The notes beneath the pieces were generated by a model. It saw only the letters and a list, made by a program, of their open reading frames with translations. It was not told the DNA's origin and did not search any database. Source: Nitrospirota bacterium (lineage in GTDB: Bacteria; Nitrospirota; Thermodesulfovibrionia; UBA6902; BMS3Bbin08). Taken from it: a stretch of DNA of 25,012 nucleotides. Positions within the stretch are counted from its first letter, which is position 1. Every line of letters starts with the position of its first letter. The position numbers and the translations under genes were made by a program. The stretch covers positions 1 through 25,012 of the forward strand of contig DAOVVO010000005.1 in NCBI GenBank assembly GCA_030637135.1. The letters run 5' to 3'. Positions 1-5,239 of this stretch are shown here, piece by piece.

Positions 1-492
1 AGAAGCTCCTGATGCTTTTCTGTCTAGATGTTTGATTCTGTTTTGCTCGTGGTTCGAGAGGATCTTTAAAATGGAAGGATTTATGTTGAGATCTTCTAAG
101 GAAATTTCCTTGTTCTTGGACATCGCTGATTTTCTAAATGATTCTATCTCTTGAACAACATTAGTCACATCGTCTATTTCTTTTTCCTCCGCGGTCTGAG
201 AAATAAGATTTTTTAAAATATCGATATTATGAAACATAAAATTTATCACGCTGTCGGAAAGTTCAATCTTTTCTAATCTTAAATCATCGAGGAGGGATTC
301 CAATGTGTGACTCAGGTCTGTTATCCCTTTCAAACCGAAAAGTCCTGAAAGACCCTTAAGTGTATGTATAAAACGGAAGACAGAGTTGAGTGTATCGGGG
401 TTAAATTCGTTGTGCAGCTCTAAGAGAGAATTATTGACATTTTCTATAATCTCCTCCGCCTCTACAATAAAATCCTTTTTTGAGCTTTTCAT
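1..492 (-). CDS. CheA-like histidine kinase, N-terminal HPt part (cut by window edge)
   Basis: The first 164 codons are present and the frame runs off the left edge with no stop. Residues about 5-100 look like an HPt domain: helix-rich, with the phospho-acceptor motif FIHTLKGLSGLFGL, so the phosphorylated histidine should be H43 (HTLKG at 43-47). This is the P1 domain that starts CheA-type kinases, which pass phosphate to CheY-like receivers. The ATG (490-492) overlaps the TGA of the upstream receiver gene as ATGA and has no strong Shine-Dalgarno of its own, so translational coupling is likely. The kinase core would lie outside the window. It could instead be a stand-alone HPt protein. HPt identity is secure; CheA identity is inferred from the motif and the neighbour. 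Confidence 0.75.
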   Translation of the reverse strand, partial: MKSSKKDFIVEAEEIIENVNNSLLELHNEFNPDTLNSVFRFIHTLKGLSGLFGLKGITDLSHTLESLLDDLRLEKIELSDSVINFMFHNIDILKNLISQTAEEKEIDDVTNVVQEIESFRKSAMSKNKEISLEDLNINPSILKILSNHEQNRIKHLDRKASGAS

Positions 493-857
493 AAGCTTAA
501 TGTCTTTCTGACAATAGCTTGCAGTTCCTCAGGCTTAAAAGGTTTTGTCAAATAAGAAATTGCTCCGAGGGACATTCCCTTTTCGATGTCTTCTTTGCTA
601 CGCTCTGTTGAAACAAATAGAACAGGGATATTTTTATGTCGATCATCCTTTTTTACAAAGCCTACTAATTCAAGACCGTTTATATCAGGCATATTGATAT
701 CTGTGATAATCATATCAAAGGGGTGCTGTGATAAGAGCTTTAATGCTTCAAAGCCAGAGGGTGCCTCAAATATATTTACATCATCTATTCCCTCAATACA
801 TGACTTTATGAATGATCTTGCAGTACTTGAATCATCAACAACAAGGATACTTTTCAT
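489..857 (-). CDS. CheY-like single-domain response regulator
   Basis: A 122-residue stand-alone receiver with the full phosphorylation site: acidic pair D8/D9 (LVVDDS), phospho-acceptor D53 (ITDINMPD), T84 (FVST) and K105 (YLTKPF). There is no output domain, so it should act by protein contact, as CheY does, or as a phosphate shuttle. I chose the ATG at 855-857 because AAGGA lies just upstream and the CheY fold begins at MKSILVVDDS; the reading frame extends 16 codons further up, but that stretch has no family resemblance. It overlaps the downstream HPt gene by 4 bp, so the two are probably partners. Its paralogue class (chemotaxis, motility, biofilm) cannot be told from this window. Confidence 0.9.
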   Translation of the reverse strand: MKSILVVDDSSTARSFIKSCIEGIDDVNIFEAPSGFEALKLLSQHPFDMIITDINMPDINGLELVGFVKKDDRHKNIPVLFVSTERSKEDIEKGMSLGAISYLTKPFKPEELQAIVRKTLSL

Positions 858-1115
858 AGAAAGTCCTTCCCTTTGTTTATACAGGAATCTTTTGCTATAA
901 GGCATTCACAGAGGACTCCTGAACCCTTAATTGTGTGAATACCGGGGTTAAGAGATTTTCCTATCTTATTGTCTCTGTCAATACCGTTGTTAATGAATAA
1001 AAAAAGAGAGTGATACGGAACGTTAAGTTGGAAAAGAAGGAAGGAAAATGTTTCGCCTCTGCTCACTGTAAAGGAGCCATTTCTTTCAAAATTCTCCTTT
1101 TTGCATCTCTTCACA
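858..1115 (-). promoter_or_regulatory. Long untranslated leader of the receiver/HPt operon
   Basis: About 258 nt separate the predicted transcription start (near 1115) from the receiver ATG. A frame is open through most of this stretch but has no ATG, and its only start candidate (TTG at 1148-1150) is the -35 box of the promoter, so I treat the region as leader. Near its 5' end 1094-1100 can pair with 1070-1076 (AAAGGAG with CTCCTTT, minus strand), which would hide an AAGGAG. I recognise no riboswitch family. Apart from this nothing is seen between 858 and 1115. Confidence 0.4.
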
Positions 1116-1121
1116 ATGATG

Positions 1122-1150
1122 AGTATATCAAAAACAATTTTTAGCGTCAA
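1122..1150 (-). promoter_or_regulatory. Sigma70-type promoter, receiver/HPt operon
   Basis: On the minus strand TTGACG (1145-1150) is followed after 17 nt by TATACT (1122-1127), each 5 of 6 matches to consensus. TG precedes the -10 with one base between (extended -10). The start would be near 1115. It is the only good candidate upstream of the receiver gene. Confidence 0.7.
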
Positions 1151-1195
1151 TACAATAACGTTCTAATATTTAAGGGGAATTTACCTTATGACAGT

Positions 1196-1220
1196 GGAAA
1201 AAGTGTCGAATTACTCACTT
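1196..1220 (-). terminator. Weak terminator-like hairpin after tRNA-Cys
   Basis: On the minus strand AAGTG (1216-1220) can pair with CACTT (1201-1205) across a 10-nt loop, and the second arm runs into a short T stretch (five T, 1198-1202). The stem is only 5 bp, so this is a weak candidate for ending the tRNA transcript before the receiver/HPt promoter. Confidence 0.25.
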
Positions 1221-1252
1221 ATTCAGCGAGCACAATGCGCAATCCGGAATAA

Positions 1253-1328
1253 TGGAGGCGGCGAGCGGATTCGAACCGCTGAATAAAGGTTTTGCAGACC
1301 TCCCCCTTAGCCACTTGGGTACGCCGCC
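1253..1328 (-). tRNA. tRNA-Cys(GCA)
   Basis: On the minus strand a 76-nt cloverleaf: acceptor GGCGGCG pairs with CGCCGCC, discriminator is U73 (expected for Cys) and CCA is encoded. The anticodon stem GAGGT/ACCTT encloses loop CTGCAAA, giving anticodon GCA. The T arm contains GGTTCGAATCC. It lies 86 nt downstream of tRNA-Gly on the same strand, so the two are probably co-transcribed and processed. Confidence 0.96.
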
Positions 1329-1377
1329 AAAATCGTAATACGTTATCTGTAACGCGTTATCTTTTATGTCACGAACT

Positions 1378-1407
1378 ACATAGAGTTCATGATACTGAAC
1401 TCTACGT
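1378..1407. repeat. Palindrome between the two tRNA genes
   Basis: Arms 1381-1389 (TAGAGTTCA) and 1396-1404 (TGAACTCTA) are perfect inverted repeats around a 6-nt loop. Allowing one mismatch the arms extend to 1378-1389 and 1396-1407. It lies in the 86-nt tRNA-Gly/tRNA-Cys spacer, so in the precursor RNA it would form a hairpin that could be an RNase processing site. A second small stem (CGTTA/TAACG) lies just beside it at about 1339-1352. Confidence 0.75.
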
Positions 1408-1414
1408 GTTTCAA

Positions 1415-1490
1415 TGGAGCGGGCGACGGGATTCGAACCCGCGACCCCAACCTTGGCAAGGTTGTGCTCTACCAGCTGAGCTACACCCGC
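1415..1490 (-). tRNA. tRNA-Gly(GCC)
   Basis: On the minus strand a 76-nt cloverleaf: acceptor GCGGGTG pairs with CGCCCGC (one G-U), discriminator U and encoded CCA. The anticodon stem CAACC/GGTTG encloses TTGCCAA, giving anticodon GCC. D arm GTAGCTCAGCTGGTAGAGC and T arm GGGTTCGAATCCC are canonical. It is the upstream member of a Gly-Cys pair. I could not find a convincing promoter upstream; the DNA just before it is occupied by nested inverted repeats. Confidence 0.97.
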
Positions 1491-1502
1491 ACGTAAACCC
1501 TG

Positions 1503-1544
1503 TTAGAAGACCTGTCTGCCTCAGGCAGGCCTTCGCTCTTCTAA
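1503..1544. repeat. Nested inverted repeat upstream of tRNA-Gly
   Basis: Outer arms TTAGAAGA (1503-1510) and TCTTCTAA (1537-1544) are perfect complements. Inside them sits a second palindrome, TGCCT-C-AGGCA, at about 1517-1527. The whole could form a branched hairpin. It begins only 13 bp upstream of the tRNA-Gly 5' end. Confidence 0.7.
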
Positions 1545-1559
1545 ACGTGCCTGACGCCT

Positions 1560-1579
1560 GCCATGCCGGTAGGCATGGC
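1560..1579. repeat. Hairpin GCCATGCC-GGTA-GGCATGGC
   Basis: Perfect 8-bp arms (1560-1567 and 1572-1579) with a GGTA loop, inside the repeat-bounded segment between tRNA-Gly and trpE. No T tract follows on either strand, so it does not look like an intrinsic terminator. Confidence 0.7.
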
Positions 1580-1598
1580 CTGCCTCTACCCTATCGGT

Positions 1599-1613
1599 CT
1601 ACGACTCATAGAG
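1599..1613. repeat. Copy of CTACGACTC-TAGAG palindromic element
   Basis: CTACGACTCATAGAG at 1599-1613 matches CTACGACTCGTAGAG at 5081-5095 at 14 of 15 bases. The single difference makes this copy an imperfect palindrome, while the other copy is perfect. Confidence 0.55.
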
Positions 1614-1822
1614 CAGTCAGGCGGAAAGGCTCAGGGGCATTAAACCCCATGTTCGCTCAAAAGGATTGTATATGTAACCCCCGCTGCAAGCCTGCCTGAG
1701 GCAGACAGGCAGCAGGTCTTTCTCACCGGGTAAAAGTTACCAATTAAAAATGAATAGATATGAGTTAAGAGTTAAAAAATGGATTTATTTTCTGCCTAAT
1801 TCTAAGTTTTAATCCTTCACTT

Positions 1823-1851
1823 TTAACTTATTTGTCATTTTAGTCTATAAT
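1823..1851 (+). promoter_or_regulatory. Candidate sigma70-type promoter for trpE
   Basis: TTAACT (1823-1828), 17-nt spacer, perfect TATAAT (1846-1851). Transcription would start near 1858, about 11 nt before the first trpE ATG. There is no room for a leader peptide, T-box or other attenuator, so trp control here, if any, must act otherwise (for example feedback on TrpE or a repressor at the promoter). Confidence 0.55.
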
Positions 1852-1868
1852 AAACAACTAAAATAGTA

Positions 1869-3383
1869 ATGAAAAATAATGAATTTTGTCAAATGCTGTA
1901 TCCTGGATTTAAAGAATTTAAGAAGAAAGCTCAAGAGGGCAATCTTATTCCTGTATATCGGGAAATTCTTGCTGATCTTGAAACCCCCTTATCGGCTTTT
2001 CTTAAATTAAAAGGGAAGACAGGCTTTCTGCTTGAAAGCGTTGAAGGCGGGGAGAAATGGGCACGGTACTCTTTCATCGGGAGCAACCCTTTCTTAACAA
2101 TCGAAGGGAAAGGGAAAATTCTGACTATAAAAAAAGGCAGCCGAAAGGAAAAAATTGGATTCATCAATGACCCGCTGGAAATCATATCAGCTGAATTAAA
2201 AAAATATAAACCTGTAATTATACCCGGACTCCCCAGGTTCTTTGGCGGCTTTGTGGGATACATTGGATATGACGTAGTCCGCCACTTTGAAAAACTACCA
2301 AATCTCCATCATAGAGGCCTTAATCTTCCTGATTTATTTTTGATGCTCACTGATACATTGCTCGTCTTTGATAATCTCGCTCAAAAGATAAAAGTCATAT
2401 CAAACGCACATATTGAAGAGAATCCAAAAACAGCGTATGAAAAGGCACAAATGAAAATTGAAAACATAGTAAAAAAACTTAAATCCAAGGTTGTCATGCC
2501 CAAGGGGTCACGTTTATCTTCACGGCAAAGGACTGTCGCTCCTGCAGAAACTTTTTCCTCAAATTTTACAAAAGATGACTTCCTCAGAGCGGTAAAAAAG
2601 GTAAAACACTATGTAAAAGCAGGAGATATTATACAGGCTGTCCTATCACAAAATTTTTATAGAGAAGCAGCTATTCCTCCTATTAATGCTTACAGGGCAC
2701 TCCGTGTTATAAACCCCTCTCCGTATATGTTTTACATTGACACAGGCAAGAGCATACTTGTAGGTTCTTCCCCTGAAATACTCGTCAGGCTCGAAGGTGA
2801 TACCATAGAGCTGAGGCCAATCGCGGGAACGCGAAGAAGAGGAAAAACACCTGATGAAGACGTGAAACTGGAAGAAGAACTCAGGGCTGATCCAAAAGAA
2901 AAAGCAGAACACATTATGCTCGTTGATCTTGGAAGGAATGACCTGGGCAGGGTTGCAACGACAGGGACTGTCAAAGTGACGGAATTAATGACCGTTGAAA
3001 GATATTCTCATGTCATGCATCTTGTATCAAATGTCGTGGGTAAACTGAAAAAAGGCAATGATGCATTTGATGTTCTGCGGGCATCATTCCCGGCAGGCAC
3101 AGTAACAGGTGCTCCGAAGATACGGGCAATGGAGATCATCGAGGAACTCGAGTCGTCAAAACGAGGGCCCTATGCAGGCTGTGTAGGATATTTTGATTTT
3201 TCAGGCAATATGGACATGTGTATTACAATAAGGACAATCATATTCAAAAACAAAAAAGCCTATATACAGGCAGGTGCAGGAATAGTAGCTGATTCTAAGC
3301 CTGAAAAGGAATACATGGAAACCGTCAACAAGGCAAAAGGAATGTTCAAAGCTATAGAAATGGCAGAAAATGATTTAAGTTAA
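1869..3383 (+). CDS. trpE: Anthranilate synthase component I
   Basis: TrpE converts chorismate plus ammonia or glutamine to anthranilate, the first committed step of tryptophan synthesis, with TrpG as glutaminase partner. At 504 aa it is of normal length. The N-terminal region carries the feedback-site sequence LLESVEGGEKWARYSFIG. The C-terminal chorismate-binding domain has PIAGTRRRG (near residue 317), LVDLGRNDLGRV, GTVTGAPKIRAMEIIEE and QAGAGIVADSKPEKEY. The start is uncertain: ATG 1869 or ATG 1893 (MLYPGFKEF, which looks like the usual family N-terminus). Neither has a Shine-Dalgarno. trpG begins 31 bp downstream. The conserved LLES element suggests tryptophan feedback inhibition is retained (inference). 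Confidence 0.96.
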   Translation: MKNNEFCQMLYPGFKEFKKKAQEGNLIPVYREILADLETPLSAFLKLKGKTGFLLESVEGGEKWARYSFIGSNPFLTIEGKGKILTIKKGSRKEKIGFINDPLEIISAELKKYKPVIIPGLPRFFGGFVGYIGYDVVRHFEKLPNLHHRGLNLPDLFLMLTDTLLVFDNLAQKIKVISNAHIEENPKTAYEKAQMKIENIVKKLKSKVVMPKGSRLSSRQRTVAPAETFSSNFTKDDFLRAVKKVKHYVKAGDIIQAVLSQNFYREAAIPPINAYRALRVINPSPYMFYIDTGKSILVGSSPEILVRLEGDTIELRPIAGTRRRGKTPDEDVKLEEELRADPKEKAEHIMLVDLGRNDLGRVATTGTVKVTELMTVERYSHVMHLVSNVVGKLKKGNDAFDVLRASFPAGTVTGAPKIRAMEIIEELESSKRGPYAGCVGYFDFSGNMDMCITIRTIIFKNKKAYIQAGAGIVADSKPEKEYMETVNKAKGMFKAIEMAENDLS

Positions 3384-3414
3384 AAGTTGAAATATAGTGT
3401 TGTGAAATAAGAAT

Positions 3415-4002
3415 ATGTTATTAATGATCGACAATTATGATTCTTTCACGTATAACCTGGTCCAGTACCTTGGTGAACTTGGCGAATATATAAAGGTGTT
3501 CAGAAATGACAAGATTACAATCCCTGAAATAGAACAAATAAAACCTGACCGGATTGTTATATCCCCGGGACCGGGAACACCGAAGAAAGCCGGCATATCA
3601 ATAGACGTAATAAAAGAGTTTACCGGTAAAATCCCGATTCTTGGCGTCTGTCTTGGTCATCAGGCAATCGGCGCAGCTTTTGGAGGAGTTATAACAAATG
3701 CACCGAGATTAATGCACGGAAAGACATCGATCATTTATCATGACGGGAAAACCATTTTTAAAGATCTCCCCAACCCTTTTGAGGCGACAAGGTATCACTC
3801 ATTAATTATAAAGCGAGAAACCCTGCACGACTGTTTTGAAATAACCGCATGGACAGATAAAGACGAGATTATGGGGATAAGGCATAAAGAGCATGCAGTT
3901 GAGGGTGTACAGTTTCACCCGGAGTCAATACTCACAAAAGTTGGAAAAGATTTGTTGAGGAATTTTTTAAAGCAGGTGGTTACAAGGAGAATTGAGAAAT
4001 GA
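3415..4002 (+). CDS. trpG: Anthranilate synthase component II (glutamine amidotransferase)
   Basis: A class I glutamine amidotransferase of 195 aa that releases ammonia from glutamine and feeds it to TrpE. The catalytic triad is visible: nucleophile C79 in LGVCLGHQAIG, and H168 and E170 in VQFHPES. The oxyanion motif is SPGPGTP (50-56). In many bacteria the same protein also serves para-aminobenzoate synthesis as PabA; no pabB is seen here, so trp use is favoured by position but dual use cannot be excluded. It is not fused to TrpE or TrpD. The 3' end overlaps trpD by 4 bp (ATGA), so the two are likely translationally coupled. Confidence 0.95.
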   Translation: MLLMIDNYDSFTYNLVQYLGELGEYIKVFRNDKITIPEIEQIKPDRIVISPGPGTPKKAGISIDVIKEFTGKIPILGVCLGHQAIGAAFGGVITNAPRLMHGKTSIIYHDGKTIFKDLPNPFEATRYHSLIIKRETLHDCFEITAWTDKDEIMGIRHKEHAVEGVQFHPESILTKVGKDLLRNFLKQVVTRRIEK

Positions 4003-5009
4003 TAAAAGAGGCAATTACTATGTTAGTTCAGGGAAAAAACCTTTCTGAAGCGGAAATGATGGAAGCCATGAGGGACATCATGGAAGGGCAGGCAACTGAC
4101 GCACAAATTGCAGCATTTTTAACTGCCCTCAGAATGAAAGGAGAAACTGTTCAGGAAATTACCGGCGCAACAAAAGTGATGAGAGAAAAGGTAGCAAAAA
4201 TAAAGGCACCGGAATATACCGTTGACACATGCGGTACCGGCGGTGATATGTCCCATACCTTCAATATCTCCACAACTGCGGCGTTAATTGCAGCTGCATG
4301 CGGCACACCAGTGGCAAAGCACGGCAACCGGTCTGTATCAAGCCGCTCAGGGAGTGCGGATGTACTCGAGACTCTCGGGGTTAAAATAGACCTCGTACCT
4401 GAAAAAGTCGAAAAATGCCTTGAGGACACCGGATTTGGATTCATGTTTGCACCACTATTTCATCCGGCAATGAAATTTGCAATAGGTCCGAGAAAAGAAA
4501 TGGGAACAAGGACAATTTTTAATATATTGGGACCACTCACAAATCCCGCTGGAGCGGAAAGACAGGTTTTAGGGGTCTTTAATAACGCCCTTACGGAACC
4601 CATGGCAGAGGTACTGTCAAACCTTGGTACGAAACATGCATTTATCGTTCACGGAGATGACGGCCTGGATGAGATAACAAACACGGATAGAACAAAAATA
4701 ACAGAATTAAAAGGCAACAGGATTGATACATATTATATAACGCCTGAAGACCTCAATATGACGAGGGCTAAACGTGAAGACCTCGTTGGCGGAACAGCAG
4801 AAGAAAACGCTCACATAACCATTGATATCTTAAAAGGTAAAAAGGGTCCTAAAAGGGATATCGCCTTATTAAACGCTGCAGCAGCCCTTATAACAGGTGA
4901 GAGGGCGAAGAGCCTTTCAGAAGCACTGGAAAAAGGGTCTGATGCATTAGATTCAGGTGCAGCATTAAAAAAATTGGAAGAGATAAAGGTCGTGACCAAC
5001 AGGCTGTAA
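3999..5009 (+). CDS. trpD: Anthranilate phosphoribosyltransferase
   Basis: TrpD transfers the phosphoribosyl group of PRPP to anthranilate, the second step of the pathway. The 336-aa length is typical. Visible motifs are the PRPP-binding loop GTGGD (79-83), NISTTAA (89-95), KHGNRSVSSRSGSADVLE (107-124) and the metal-binding acidic pair in HGDDGLDEITN. The N-terminal helical domain (residues 1-65) matches the family. The start is fixed by the ATGA overlap with trpG. It is the last gene of the cluster: trpC, trpF, trpB and trpA do not follow, and the next 230 bp are non-coding before dnaE. Confidence 0.96.
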   Translation: MIKEAITMLVQGKNLSEAEMMEAMRDIMEGQATDAQIAAFLTALRMKGETVQEITGATKVMREKVAKIKAPEYTVDTCGTGGDMSHTFNISTTAALIAAACGTPVAKHGNRSVSSRSGSADVLETLGVKIDLVPEKVEKCLEDTGFGFMFAPLFHPAMKFAIGPRKEMGTRTIFNILGPLTNPAGAERQVLGVFNNALTEPMAEVLSNLGTKHAFIVHGDDGLDEITNTDRTKITELKGNRIDTYYITPEDLNMTRAKREDLVGGTAEENAHITIDILKGKKGPKRDIALLNAAAALITGERAKSLSEALEKGSDALDSGAALKKLEEIKVVTNRL

Positions 5010-5073
5010 TTAGTTTTGAAATCTCAACATTCAAATAACAAAAGATATCAAAATGTACAAATTTCAAAATTGC

Positions 5074-5100
5074 AAATTCTCTACGACTCGTAGAGAATTT
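5074..5100. repeat. Perfect 27-bp palindromic element in trpD-dnaE gap
   Basis: Arms 5074-5086 and 5088-5100 are perfect 13-bp inverted repeats around one base (core CTCTACGA-C-TCGTAGAG). As RNA this makes an 11-bp stem with a 5-nt loop. It could serve as a weak bidirectional terminator for trpEGD, but no real T tract follows. It interrupts A+T-rich sequence of the AAATTTCAAAATTGCAAATT type, and AAATT/AATTT on both sides suggests insertion into it. Related copy at 1599-1613. Nothing else except the dnaE promoter is seen in 5010-5239. Confidence 0.75.
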
Positions 5101-5204
5101 GGTCATTGGAATTTTAAACCGTTTGACATTTTAATTTAGAAATTTGGAGCTTTATCTGCCAAGAAATCCCCTTTTAAACTCTTTACTTTCGGTCATTCGT
5201 TTTA

Positions 5205-5234
5205 TTGACTAAAATCTTATCAATGGTTTACAAT
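5205..5234 (+). promoter_or_regulatory. Promoter for dnaE giving a leaderless mRNA
   Basis: TTGACT (5205-5210), 18-nt spacer, TACAAT (5229-5234); each box is 5 of 6 to consensus. Only five bases separate the -10 from the dnaE ATG at 5240, so the expected start site falls on or next to the A of the ATG. No Shine-Dalgarno exists upstream. Confidence 0.65.
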
Positions 5235-5239
5235 TTCCC

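Larger units (their letters stand above)
1511..1709. repeat. 20-bp inverted repeat pair bounding a 159-bp segment
   Basis: The 20 bp at 1511-1530 recur exactly, inverted, at 1690-1709 (core TGCCTCAGGCAGG). The enclosed segment has no gene that I can support. It contains two further palindromic pieces (1560-1579 and 1599-1613). The arrangement resembles a small non-autonomous palindromic repeat element; no transposase is present. Confidence 0.7.

Noticed and set aside
854..1150. Open frame of 98 codons upstream of the receiver gene, ending in ATGA overlap with it
   Set aside because: Its only start is a TTG that is the -35 box of a strong promoter, it has no ATG, and its product resembles no family I know. 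More likely untranslated leader.
1292..1699. Plus-strand open frame of 135 codons across the tRNA genes
   Set aside because: It is the antisense of tRNA-Gly (SGRRDSNPRPQPWQGCALP), a well-known false ORF type, and runs into palindromic repeats.
1740..1868. Trp leader peptide, T-box or attenuator before trpE
   Set aside because: No tandem Trp codons, no T-box-like sequence and no terminator hairpin; the promoter lies too close to trpE.
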